Of a stretch of 64,000 nt of DNA, positions 22,262-33,017 are shown piece by piece. The notes below the pieces were generated by a model, which had not been told where the DNA came from, made no database searches, and worked only from the letters and a program-made list of their open reading frames with translations. A program made the position numbers and the translations under genes. Origin of the DNA: Arthonia radiata (Eukaryota > Ascomycota > Arthoniomycetes > Arthoniales > Arthoniaceae); NCBI GenBank assembly GCA_002989075.1, contig PSQN01000016.1:2620336-2684335 (forward strand). The letters are read 5' to 3'. Position 1 is the stretch's first letter, and every line of letters begins with the position of its first letter.

Positions 22262-23968
22262 CTAGCTTGCCTTCCACGGCTGCCAGGTGACACCCTTCAC
22301 GTCTGTTTCTTCATATGCCGAAGTCGCGATCCACGGCTCATCCTCCTTCGCGTACGAAACGACAGGTAGATTGTACGGGACGCGCAATCCGATCAAAGGC
22401 TTCGAGGAATATTCGGGGTATGATCCCCTGTCTGGGGTGTCTTGCTGGAATGTAGGAACCATACTTGCATCGGATTCTTTCTGTAGCATCGACGGCCAGA
22501 CTACGACACCAGTCTCATAGCTGCTGATTCTCACCTTTCCGTCCTTTGGCATTGAGCCCCACGCTTGTGTCGATAGATTCGCAGAAGTAAGCATCGCCCA
22601 TTCAATTGTGTTTGCATCGTCATCAGAATATCGAATGTATGTCTTGACATGTGGAGCGGCCCTCTCCCTACTTGCCGCCCGTTCGGTCTTCTTATTGCTT
22701 ACATTGGTATCGTCTGCGCCACCCCAGCGAGCCAGATACGGTCTCAGAAACGCCAGTTGGCGTTTGGCTTGATTCGATTGTATTCGCATGTGGATCTAGA
22801 CAAAGACGTCAGCCCAATTGTTTCTCAGAACGTATTATGACGCCTCATTGAACACATACCGACGCCCCAGCAGCATATCCGTCAAGACAGGTGCGTATCT
22901 CCTCACTTGTAGGGAACATGACCTTAACCCTTGCTTTAGGGGCCAGCGCAGTCGAGCTAGTGGACGTGCCGAGGGTCTCGAGAAAGTGATTGATCCAGTC
23001 CTCGCCAAGATAGGCGACAGAAGAGACTTGAGCTATGATCAACGGCCGAGACGTATCGGCATGCATTGGCACTTGCCGCAAAATGTGTCGCAGGTATGGC
23101 CAGCCCCATAGACTTTCTGGACGCGTGTCTTTGTCTAGCGATAGCCGATTGGGAACGCTTCCAATGAATGCAGCTCGTACACTCGAAAAGTCATAGCTCT
23201 CGAGATGGGACGTGAGTTTGCCCGTTCTATTGTGGCCGTAGAATGACAGGTAGCGCAGTAGGTCGTATTTGAACCTGTCGCCGGACCCAGCGGGCGATTC
23301 AGCGCAGCCTTTGTTCGCTGAGCATAATGGCAGACGAGGTGATATCCACATGGCCTGTGTCATCTAGCGAATATGAGTGCGGCTCGCTGGTATTGCGAAG
23401 CTATACTTACGCTCGTCCAGTCCCGACGGATCATGTTAGCGGTATGGATAACGACCTCGCATTCGCCGTCGTGTCTGAAAAGCACCATCATCTTCGAGTG
23501 GTGGGTTCCGAAGGCTTCTGGCATGTAAGCGGTCACCGCTTCAATGTTTGGATACCTGGAAGCAGCCTCGTCAATAGCAATCTTGTTGGGGTCATCCTGG
23601 CGCCATGAGCCATGAACAACTTTTATCTGAATCAAGTGTCGGACGTCTGGGTCTACATGCGTCATTATCCAGTCGATGTCGAAGAGATAGTCAAATAGCC
23701 AGCACTCTTTGATCAAAGGGTCACCGAGGAGGTCAGCTAGAGAAACCGTATCTCCGTTCGCCGACTCGGGTAAGCCTTGAATCTTGCTCAGGTGAAAAGG
23801 AGATGCATAACATGCTGGGTCCGCACTATGCGGGAGTCCACCAGGGATGTGATCTTGGGAAAAGACGCGTCTTTTTAGTGGCGGCGGGGAGACACTTGCC
23901 TCTGCCAAGTCAATCGCTTTCCTTTTCTTACCCTCGACGACTCCGTGTCGGGTCATTGCATTCTCCAC
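22262..23968 (-). CDS. TDP1: Tyrosyl-DNA phosphodiesterase 1
   Basis: Three exons (23968-23411, 23363-22860, 22795-22262) give 531 residues. The enzyme hydrolyses 3'-phosphotyrosyl bonds left by stalled topoisomerase I and cleans other blocked 3' ends. Both HxK motifs of the phospholipase-D superfamily are present: FGTHHSKMMVLF near residue 158, followed by VVIHTANMIRRDW, and APHVKTYIRYSDD near residue 406, followed by MLTSANLSTQAWG. The C-terminus has VRISSYETGVVVWPS and LPVVSYAKEDEPW, as in fungal Tdp1. The N-terminus is short and basic (KKRK), a possible nuclear signal. Confidence 0.95.
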
Positions 23969-24458
23969 CTTAATATCAATTGGTGTGACAGACTCGTCTG
24001 GAGGTCATCACTGCTACGCCGTTCCCATTGAACGTTTCCACTAAACTCTGAACTGGGCTACAGGTTTCTTATGTTGCAGGAGGGTGGCAAAGAAGTCACG
24101 AGCTCTCAGACACGTGATAACACATTGAATGTGGTCGGAAAGATCGTTCACACGTTTTTGCATGCGACTATGCTTCTTGGGTGTTGATAGAAACGAGATT
24201 GAAAGATCGCATCATTAGTCGCAACAGAGAAAGACCCTGTCAGCATTTGGCCCTGGAGCTAGTCTAGCTCTGGAGCTAGCGTCTATAGCGGGGCTGCGTC
24301 TACGGCACAGTTGGTAGACGCGGAAAAGCACGCGCATAGTCTTCACCGGCGAAGCTGCTCAATGTTGAACTTCACCCATCGCGTAATGTTTGCTGTGCTC
24401 CTTCTGACTTTGTAGAGCTAGCGGATTACTTGTCACATTGACCAACACCTCTGCAGCC
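23969..24458. promoter_or_regulatory. Divergent promoter region, TDP1 / NOT2
   Basis: 490 bp between two divergent starts. A short perfect inverted repeat (GAGCTA-GTC-TAGCTC) occurs at 24255-24269, inside a direct repeat of CTGGAGCTAG. It could be a palindromic factor site, but this is not established. Confidence 0.35.
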
Positions 24459-27123
24459 ATGAATCGCCCTGGTACGCTCCCAATCCTCTCCCCCTTACCG
24501 CAATCGCGATGAAGCTCGTGCGACTGGATGCCCTCAACAGTCTCGCGGTGATCGCCTTGAATTAGAACCCCTCCGTCGATGCGCTTATCGAGCTTTGCTC
24601 AGCGCTCACTTATCACAATGTTTAGAGCGCGAACTAGCAGAAGGAAGCTCACTGACATCCCAAATGATAGGTCCTGGCCCACAACCCTTGCGCAACATGA
24701 GCAATGTCTTTCAAAATCAACAGAACGCAAATCAACGGCAGCCCACTCTTGCTTCAAGTCGATTACAGAATGGCAAGCTTGGTATGGCAGGATACATAAG
24801 AGCAAGCAACATAGCGCGACAGGCTGATAATACCCAGGAACTGCACCCGGGTGGGGATACGGCGGCATAGGAGCAGCAGGCGCGACCGGTCCTCAAGCAG
24901 GACAGTCGCGACCGAGCGGCTTGTCTAGCTTTGCGCAAACAATTGGGAGTGGACACAGCCAGACACCGCTGGACCTATCGTAAGTGCATTTTATTGTTTT
25001 AGACAGCAGAATTTGGGCTCAAGGGTTGCTGCAAACGCCTGGCCATCATCACAAAGACGGTATTCATACATCTGACGACATCTCCGACGACCATGCGCAA
25101 ATATCTCCCAGAAAGAGAACAGAACCAAGGCTCGTCAAGCCGTCGAGGCCCTTCGCTGGGAGACTACTGGCGCAACACAGGGGGAACACAGCGCATGAGA
25201 AAGCGAGAGCGAAGAACACAATCGAGCACTGAGAACGGCGAATCCGGCGTGTATCAGACTCCATCTGAATCAGAGAGACCCTCGACACAGTCAGCATTAG
25301 ATGATTCAGCCGGGACACAAGAAACTGAGATACCCGGCCCAAAGAGTGATGCCAATGTTCCGTTCTCAGTCTCAAAGCCCAACAGCCCTCGCGAAGCTGA
25401 TGCACAAACACCGGTGCAGAATGAACAAGTTGTGGAAGCCGGCAATGAGCGCATGGATTCAAGCCCAAAAAGTGATGCCAATGTCCCATCATCAGCCTCA
25501 AAGGTCAACAGACCTGGCGAACCCAATGCAAAAACGCCGGTGCAAGATGAGCAAGCGGTGGAAACCATCAATGAGCGCATGCAATCAAGCCCGACTGTGC
25601 ACGCCAGCGCCGAGCAAGCCCAAAAGCCCGTGGAGAAAGTTGAAATTGATGAAGTAGCGACAGAATGTGAGGCTAACCATACCGTGCCTACAGTGACTTC
25701 CCCACGTTATCCGGCGCCCCACAATCACAACAAGCCAACGCATCTCAGAATGTATGGGGAGGGTCTAGCGTAAGAGGCGCTAATAACAACCCTCCAGTGC
25801 AGCGACCCTCCGGCCCAGGAACACAAACAAGCTTGCAAGCGCCCGGTCCGCCACCCTCACAACAGGTCGGAGCCGAGTCAGAACGTGCTCAAACTTTTCA
25901 TGGCCTGCATTCAAATATCGAGGAATTTCGGCAAGAGGAGCAGGGCGGTATTGGCAGAGATGCGCGAAGAACAGGTCAGCAAGGCACCCCAGACGACTTC
26001 CCACCTCTGGGAGGGTTAGGCCGCGCTGACTTCAGACAAGGCGCTGGCCAGCCGTCGCACCTTCAAGGACTCGGCTCAGGATTCTTATCTGGCCAAATGC
26101 AGAGAAATGGTGGATTCGGTACAGACTCTCACCCAGATGGACTTGCACCTAACAGCGGAGGCGGTCGAGTTATGTCACCTTCCGATGTCCCTTCCGGTGG
26201 TAAGTTCTTCCCAGTGTTGCCCATATGAGATCAATTGCTCACCAGAAACAAAGCATCACGATCACCTCTAGACGGACAAGACGACCTCAACGAAGGTCAA
26301 CGACATCCATCTGGTGTAAGTAACAGCATTCAGCCCTTCACAGTACGATACTAATCGTCATCAGCTCAACGCTCGAATACCGCAATCCAACCCCGACCAA
26401 TTCGATCTTCCACACCGAGGCGCACGGCCACCTAATTCGAACTCCGACTTCTCCTCACGCTATCCTTCTGGCGAACAACCACCACAACAACAACCCTCAC
26501 ACCCCTCAGAACCTCCCAACGGCGCCGTAACGACACCATCCGACGCCCACACAACCAACGGCACCTCCCAAATGACCGACCTCGACCGCTATGGTCTCAA
26601 CGGCTTCATGGCTGAAATCCGCGGCCTGTCACCCGACCACAGCTCCATCCGCCTCGGCATGGATCTCAATCAGCTTGGTCTCGACCTGAATCGCCAAGGG
26701 CCTCTCCACGTCGATTGGGCCGGCCCTTTCGCCGATCAGAATACCCGCCCCGTCGTCCCCGACTTCCGACTCCCACCCGCCTATACCGTGCAAAACGTGC
26801 CGCCCTTAGAGGAGAAGCTCCCCAGCTTCAGTGACGAGACCCTCTTCACGATCTTCTACAGCATGCCCCGAGACAAGGCGCAGGAATTGGCGGCGAGCGA
26901 ACTATACAACCGGGACTGGCGGTGGCATAAGCGCATGCAGCAGTGGATGATGAAGGCGAAGGAGTTTGGCGAGCCGCAGCAGCTTCCAAGTCAGAAGGAG
27001 GAGCGGGGGTGGTATTACTTCTTCGATCTGCAAAATTGGAAGAGGGAGCGAAAGGAGTTCATACTGAACTATGAGCACCTCTATCATCCGAGTGAGAGGT
27101 TGGGGATTGGTGGAACGTTGTAG
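24459..27123 (+). CDS. CCR4-NOT complex subunit Not2 (CNOT2 homologue)
   Basis: Exons 24459-24471, 24671-24781, 24838-24979, 25694-26199, 26272-26315 and 26365-27123 give 524 residues. Not2 is a scaffold of the CCR4-NOT deadenylation and transcription-control complex. The N-terminus (MNRPG..PQPLRNMSN) and Gly/Gln-rich region match fungal Not2. LDLSDFPTLSGAP is formed across the third intron. The middle has NIEEFRQE and DDFPPLGGLGR. The C-terminal NOT2/3/5 box starts near PAYTVQNVPPLEEKLPSFSD, with TLFTIFYSMPRDKAQELAA, LYNRDWRWHK and WYYFFDLQNWKRERKEFIL. Intron 1 is 199 nt and intron 3 (24980-25693) is 714 nt, against 49-72 nt for most others here. Intron 3 contains a long open frame; see the separate entry. 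Confidence 0.93.
24980..25693 (+). other. 714-nt NOT2 intron with coding-like frame and tandem repeat
   Basis: The intron joins GAC CTA TC to T GAC TTC and so restores the conserved LDLSDFPTL. It holds an open frame from 25093 that continues past the splice acceptor to 25773. That frame includes two tandem 126-nt units (25345-25470 and 25471-25596), each 42 codons beginning SDANVP. The two units are 28/42 identical as protein. Because 126 is a multiple of three, all plus frames tend to stay open. Donor sites in that frame before the final acceptor are all phase 0, giving an immediate TGA if spliced to the Not2 exon, so an in-frame protein insert looks unlikely. A nested gene or an expanded intron repeat are the alternatives. 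Confidence 0.55.
25345..25596 (+). repeat. Two-copy tandem repeat, 126-nt unit
   Basis: Unit 1 starts AGTGATGCCAATGTTCC at 25345; unit 2 starts AGTGATGCCAATGTCCC at 25471. Both share blocks such as CAATGAGCGCATG near the end. It lies wholly inside the long NOT2 intron. Confidence 0.85.
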
Positions 27124-27357
27124 AGGGCAGCGAGAAGTGCGGCTACAGTGGTGAAGATGCTACTTCGAATGGATGTTTGACTAGTGTGTGGTTGTAGCAT
27201 CACCTATGTGGCGGCGAAAGTAGTAGTCACGACAATGAATGAGCGCGATGAGCGTAATCAGATGTCCATGTCAGATCTCCTACAGCCCTCTTCACTGTGC
27301 TGACATCCACATTCTACCACATTTCTCAACGCATCACACATCCATCGTAACTACCCA

Positions 27358-29474
27358 TTAACGACTCCTCGTCTTCCCGATACCCCTCTTCCCACTGAAC
27401 AGATGCTTCGGCATACTAGCGGTCGTATGCCGATCCGCCTCTCCCTGCCTCGCCATCCGATTCATCTTCTTTTGGCTCAATCTCGCCAAACGCTCCGCCT
27501 CCGTCCTCCGCTCCTCGTTCGCGCCCACGCCGTCCTTCAGCCTATTTGTCGTACTCTGACTCCTCGCCCGGCTCTTGCTGCGCGCCACCAGCGCCGCGCG
27601 CGCGTTCTCCGACGGCGTCCGGCTATCAATGTCCATCGCGTCCACACCGTGTCCGAGCAACGAAATGCTCCGGCCTCTCGACACCGAACCCTTCTCACCT
27701 GCTCTCGACTGCGAACGCACGCGCTCAGACGCCGCAGTAGCGTCATGCCCAAGCGACTCGAGGTGCTCTTGCATCGCGTCCAGCGTCTTCGGGCGTGCCT
27801 TGGACCGTGGAATCACCGCGCGATTCTTCAGGCTCTTCCGCTGCTTCGCCTCATTCCTAATCAGCACTCGCTTCTCCCGAATCAACTCCGCTTTCCGTGC
27901 GATCTCCCGATCCCCCGCCGTCTCCTCCTCCGACTCCTGCACCTCTTCGTAGAATCCCTGCTTCGTCAGCTTCTCCTCCTCGTCCTCCAGCGCCACCAGC
28001 TTCTTCGCGATATCCGGGTCGATGAAGTCCGCCACGTTCCGCCCGTTCACGAATTCGGGCATCTTGTCGTGGCGCTCTTCGAGGGGGAGGTCGTAGTTCT
28101 TGGCGTGGTCGAAGGAGTAGACGCCAGGGCCGCCGTTTTCGGCCTCGATGTCGCGCTCGAGGACGCGACGGGAGGGGTCCGCGGGGTCGTACTTCTTGCG
28201 CGCGGGGTCGGAGACCTGCGGTGGGATGTAGGGTTCGCGGGTGATGCCGCCCATGGGGTGGGCGACGTGGATGCGGCGGAGGAGGTCCGCGAGACGACCG
28301 CTGGGCTCACCGGTGGAGGTGTGCGAGGCGGAGGAGAGCTTCTGGGCGTTGCGTGCGGCGAGGAGGCGGTCGCAGATGGCGCTGCGGGCGGCCATGACGT
28401 TTTCGGTGGTGGTGCAGGAGAGCTCGAGGAGCTCGACGTTGGCTTGAGAAAGGAGGGCGGAGAGGGATTGCTGGTTTTCTGGGTCGAGGTCGGAGGGTTT
28501 GGCGAGGTCGATCTTGTTGATGACGATGAAGGTGAGCTTGTTGGCGAAGAGGGGCTTGATGCTGTTGAAGAGGGCGATTTGCTGGGTGACGGGGTAGCCG
28601 CACTGCTCGGAGAGGTCCATGAAGTAGCAGACGGCGCTGCGGAGGTGGGCGATAGCGGTGATGGACTGCATTTCAATGGTGTTCATTTCTTCGAGAGGGT
28701 GGTCGAGAATACCGGGGGTGTCGATGGCTTGGAAGCGAAGCATCTTGTAGTCAAAATGGCCGACGAAGAGGGACTTGGTGGTGAAGGCGTATGGCTGCAC
28801 GTCCACATCTGCGCGAGAGATGGATCGCAAGAAGCTGGACTTGCCAACGTTGGGGTATCCGCAGATGAGGAGTGTTCGAGTGTTCGGGTCTATGGATGGC
28901 AGACGCCCAAGATGCTGGCGCACTTGTTCGAGATACGCAAGTGGATCGCGTAGTCGCTTGCAGATGGTTGCCATACGCCCGAGAGCAGCGCGTTTGAGGG
29001 ATTTGCATTGGAACAGCGATTGTCCATATTTGATCAGACGGACGTAGTCGCGCGAGACGGTCTCGATGAGGTGCTTTGCCGTGCTGACTTGTCCGAGAGC
29101 GATCTTGAAATGGTCGCGATCGTAAAGCGTGTTGAGTAAATCACGGTCTGTAGAGCAATGATGTGTTAGCGTCTATGTACACTGTGGCTTTGACAGTCAT
29201 GACCTTGCGTCTCTGTACAAGGTTGAGGCGCTCGTAACGTACGGAAAGGGTGTATGTCCTCTAATCGTGGGAATCCTTCTAAAATCGAGTTGAACTTCTC
29301 AACAAATGTCTCTGAAGTGTATTTGACCTTGCGCATGTAAAATGATCGAATGCGCGTAATCTTGAAACCATTTCGGATCTGAGTGGGAAGCTTGCGCTGT
29401 GTCCTAGACAGGACGATGTCGATGAACTCTTGCGAGGTCGGCACCGGTGGGCAGTCTTTCCATGTTGTTTTCAT
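27358..29474 (-). CDS. NOG1: Nucleolar GTP-binding protein Nog1
   Basis: Two exons (29474-29243 and 29147-27358) give 673 residues. Nog1 is an essential GTPase that joins pre-60S ribosomal particles in the nucleolus and inserts its C-terminal tail into the peptide exit tunnel. The start [17 protein letters not shown] matches the conserved N-terminus. GTPase motifs are seen: G1 GYPNVGKS (about 173-180), G3 DTPG, and G4 [24 protein letters not shown] and [18 protein letters not shown] are diagnostic. The basic C-terminus ends [16 protein letters not shown]. The start was chosen because upstream codons in the same frame have no conservation. Confidence 0.96.
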
Positions 29475-30633
29475 CTCGGCTGCAATGCCGAAGTCCGACC
29501 TTGCTACGACTGAGTGCAAACTTGCAGATTGACAACGCCTCCACAATTTTCCTGGCGCTCAATCGATATGCGGACATTACCTCGCAATGTCCGTTGCGCT
29601 TAGTCAGCATACGCCAACAGATACGTGTCCGTGCGTTCTTCTACTCATTGAACATCGAGAGAGCAACGACTCAGTACAATCGCTTTCTTTGCTACTAATA
29701 ATAGCCCGTCATCTTGTGTGTACGCTAACACCCATATACAGAAGTTCTATAACCCGATCCTTGCCTCGCTTAGCCACGACGTTTGTAGTAGGCCTTACGT
29801 CTGCTGCCTTTGGTCATACCTAGATGCGTGGACCACAAAATAGTATTATCAGTATTCAACACTATCTGCGCTAAGAAACGAGATCTCTATGAGGTTATGA
29901 CCGTTGATCAAGATACGGAAACACTGGTAATCAAGCATATAGTCTACTTCAACGTCCTCCAGGTCCGCCAGCTAAGTATAGCTGCTACTAATTACACTTG
30001 GCTATGATGAACGTTTTCAAAAGATTCTGCCGTTCGGCGCGTTGTTCATAAATCACTTACTCTGACAGTCCATTTTCGATAAGCTGGTAGCGCTCTAGGC
30101 TCATTTCTTTCTCTTGGGAACTCACAAAATTATACCCGTGACGAGGGACGAGAAGCTGAAAAACGGTGGTCTTCTGTCGCAAAAGAGTCTGCAAGATGCT
30201 GAAATAGTGCCTTATACTGTTGGCACCTCAAAGAGTTTCACGTAGTAGATTTTTGACCCAGACAACACATACAACGCAAGAGATATTGATCAATAGATCC
30301 ATCAGAATTGGTGGATGAAGTTCAAATACATTAGCAAGACTATATTCAGACCGTGACAGCCACTGTGTCTTGGTCCGTCTGCTCTTGCGGCAATGTCTGA
30401 GCACGACGGTTTTGTTAGCTCGTAGCATACAGATTCTTCATTGAATCGTTAACAGTTTATACAGTCAGCTCCGTAAGATCGTCAACATGACACAATTGCC
30501 ATCACGCTCAGACATGTGCTTTGACAATGCTTGCACAAGCGCTTACATAGTTAGGTACACCGCTGCCTTCTTCGCCAGCTCTCGAGAGCTTCAAAACAGC
30601 ATCTCGAATGATTGAACTCCCGACACAAGCACC
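29475..30633. other. Divergent intergenic region, relatively AT-rich
   Basis: 1.16 kb between NOG1 (-) and the PAM2/RGG gene (+). It holds both promoters. The segment at about 29700-30500 is AT-richer than its surroundings, with TA-rich words and short frames. It could be a decayed (RIP-mutated) element, but no transposon domain can be read. Confidence 0.35.
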
Positions 30634-32535
30634 ATGACTAGGACCTACGAAACATTGAGAGCGCGTTCCCCTCAAGCCTCTCTAGAACAAAGTTCCAACG
30701 CGGAAAGACACAACGTGGCCGTTGGAGAAAGGACGTCCGCACTGAACGATGGTACTAATGACAGACACAGAGATGGAATTGACGTACCTACGCCATACGA
30801 TGAGGTGCACAGGGTCTTCAAAGATCAGCAACCTCTGCGATTCAGTCAAGATATGTCTCGCGCTGAACCTGATGGGGTTGACAAAGGCTCTCTGAGAGAA
30901 GTACCGCGTGTCCATGTCGAAGGCGAAATCGAAGGTGAAATTCCCGGACTGGGTCTCGGAGATATGGTCGCACGGGCTGCTCAAGCATCTAAAGGTCAGG
31001 TTGCGGCTCCACGCCCCACGCCGAAGAGTGCCGCTATATACAAAGTCACATCTGCGCTAAGGACTGGGAAAGGCGCGTCCGATCCTGCCGCATGGGAGAG
31101 GTCGCCATGCCTTCCCATGGGCGATTTGTCTGCGCTACTTGCCCGCGCACACCATAGACCAACACCCTCCATTCAAGCAAACCGTCTTCTAACGGAAGAA
31201 GCCGTCCATCTTCATACTGTGTCGAGTCTGAACAAGCACATTGCAAGCAAGAAGACCTCTCCATTCGCTAGCCATCAATCTATCATTTCGTGGCTTGAAG
31301 AGACAGCGGACAGCGTTTACAGAGCATCTCCACCGCCTGCTGGGGATGCAACTCTCGCTTGTAAAAACGAGGAGCTTCACAAGATGTCTGCGCCTGTCGA
31401 TGCTCGTTCTCAGGACGACGTCCACCGAACGCCAGCACCAGGCACTCCGCGCAACTCGCAAGCGACGGCCTCGACTTCAAGCACACGTCGCACATTCAAC
31501 GTTCAAGATCAACCATCACGCAACGGTCATACCGCAGACGAGCCTTATCACTCGCGTGCACCGGACATTCCCTTCAACCCGCAAGCAAGTCACTTCTCCC
31601 CGCGTCCAATGCTGATTTCCGATCTGCCGAGCCAACCGGATCACAATGATTACCCTGAACCCAGCGATGCCCAGTCTCTAGAACCGAGTTGTTCCTTCAA
31701 TCCGCTTGCAAGCCACTTTTCTCCAGGCCCACGCCATATTCCGGGACTTCCAGATCAATCGTATTATGACACTTACCCTGAAAAGTATTATTCAACAGAT
31801 CCGGTACCCGGCCACACGTTGGACCCGCATGCAAGCCATTTCTCCCCGCGCGGGAGCTCGACGTCCAAAGCCTTAGATCAGTCTTTCGGCTCTGAGGATG
31901 CTGCTCTCAACCAGCAGAGCTGCGAATCTTCGCTACTAAAACAGAAAGACGGCTCATGGCTATCAGCTACAAACACATACCCGAATTTCGTGCCGTCTGG
32001 TCCCAATGTCCCAGGCAACAGCCATGAGCTGATTGAATATAGTCATTCGATATATTCAGCTTGGACCAATAGAAAAAAATTGATTGCAATTGGCGAGACA
32101 CCAGCGCCGCTTAAAGTCGAGACTGAGGAGGACGAGATGCCGGATTGGATGCAGCGCCGATGGGAAGAAGAGGAGGGCCGGGAAGCGGAGCAGGAGCGTC
32201 AACGCCAGGAGAATAATCCGCTTTTGCAGGCTCAACGAGACAGCCTGAAGCAGTCTCACGCTCAGAAGAACAATCAGCGACTGATCAACAAAGGACAGAA
32301 AGTCAGCTCTGCGCCACCCAAATTCTGGACTGGAGTTGCCGTGGATCAGAACGCAATTGAGGCGGCAAAAGAAGTGGAACGTGAGGCGAGGAGGATGAGG
32401 GAGTTGTCTACACGTGGCGGTCGCGCGATTGGATCTACAACGTATCGTGGAGGACGCGGAAATCAAGGCGGTGGACGACGTGGTCTCGGCAATGGAAGAG
32501 GCGGCCAAGGTTCTGGTCGTAGAAAGGGCAGTTAG
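30634..32535 (+). CDS. Disordered protein with three PAM2-like motifs and a C-terminal RGG tail
   Basis: A single exon of 633 residues with no folded domain recognised. Three motifs fit the PAM2 pattern (L/F-N-x-x-A-x-x-F-x-P) that binds the MLLE domain of poly(A)-binding protein: FNPQASHFSP (314-323), FNPLASHFSP (355-364) and LDPHASHFSP (396-405). They are exactly 41 residues apart and share flanks (for example LP.Q....YPE), so they are tandem repeats. A charged helical segment (EEDEMPDWMQRRWEEEEG onwards) and the block PPKFWTGVAVDQNAIEAAKE follow. The tail from about residue 597 is rich in RGG/GRG, as in RNA-binding proteins. I infer a cytoplasmic mRNA-associated partner of Pab1. The gene is upstream of SMC1 on the same strand. 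The gene is real; the function is inferred. Confidence 0.8.
   Translation: MTRTYETLRARSPQASLEQSSNAERHNVAVGERTSALNDGTNDRHRDGIDVPTPYDEVHRVFKDQQPLRFSQDMSRAEPDGVDKGSLREVPRVHVEGEIEGEIPGLGLGDMVARAAQASKGQVAAPRPTPKSAAIYKVTSALRTGKGASDPAAWERSPCLPMGDLSALLARAHHRPTPSIQANRLLTEEAVHLHTVSSLNKHIASKKTSPFASHQSIISWLEETADSVYRASPPPAGDATLACKNEELHKMSAPVDARSQDDVHRTPAPGTPRNSQATASTSSTRRTFNVQDQPSRNGHTADEPYHSRAPDIPFNPQASHFSPRPMLISDLPSQPDHNDYPEPSDAQSLEPSCSFNPLASHFSPGPRHIPGLPDQSYYDTYPEKYYSTDPVPGHTLDPHASHFSPRGSSTSKALDQSFGSEDAALNQQSCESSLLKQKDGSWLSATNTYPNFVPSGPNVPGNSHELIEYSHSIYSAWTNRKKLIAIGETPAPLKVETEEDEMPDWMQRRWEEEEGREAEQERQRQENNPLLQAQRDSLKQSHAQKNNQRLINKGQKVSSAPPKFWTGVAVDQNAIEAAKEVEREARRMRELSTRGGRAIGSTTYRGGRGNQGGGRRGLGNGRGGQGSGRRKGS
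31561..31851 (+). repeat. Coding tandem repeat (41-codon unit, three PAM2-like copies)
   Basis: The three copies have Asn/Asn/Asp at residues 315, 356 and 397, a period of 41 codons (123 nt). The core (N/D)P.ASHFSP is fully kept while the linkers have diverged, which suggests selection on the core. Confidence 0.8.
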
Positions 32536-33017
32536 TGCAGAGCATACGCTCGTTTCGATGTGGGTCTGCAAAAGGCGAAAAAGATTAGACGCAGGGAATT
32601 TGGCAACTATTCTGGCAAAAGTGGATTGTCCCTCGTACACCTGACTTGCTCTAAGCTCATAGGGATAATCGCATTATTGCCTATAGTGGGCGCGCCCAGA
32701 ATTCCAGGGAGGAAGTGTCAGCACAGTATCTTCCGAAGGTCGTTCCGGTTTCAAATAAAGCGTCCAGGGGCAACGCCAGCACGCTAGCTGCTGGACAAAG
32801 GTTCTGAGGCAACAGAAGAGAATGTCTGGAAGCTCTGAGACTTGATATCACATAAAACTTCTATGATATAGTTGCCTGATGTTTGAGGCAACAATATTTT
32901 CTCTTATCGATAGACGAACGCGACTTTGACGCGTCTCTCCTCCACCGGCCTCCTGCTCGCATCAGTGTAGATTATTCTACAGCTTGCCCCCAAACAAGCG
33001 GCCTGCATTCTGCAATC
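32536..33017. promoter_or_regulatory. Intergenic region and SMC1 promoter
   Basis: 482 bp between the PAM2/RGG gene stop codon and the SMC1 start. The SMC1 frame is open upstream to 32883, but conservation starts at the ATG at 33018. Nothing else was seen. Confidence 0.4.

Noticed and set aside
24241-24290. CTGGAGCTAG repeats as a transposon end
   Set aside because: Only a 6-bp palindrome and one short direct repeat; no target-site duplication or element body was seen.
27403-28953. 516-codon plus frame opposite NOG1
   Set aside because: It is the antisense shadow of a conserved GTPase gene and has no recognisable domain.
29700-30500. AT-rich segment as a RIP-mutated transposon
   Set aside because: No reverse transcriptase, transposase or terminal repeat could be read; composition alone is not enough.
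32883-33017. Upstream extension of the SMC1 frame
   Set aside because: The conserved protein begins at the ATG at 33018; the extra 45 codons have no similarity to the family.
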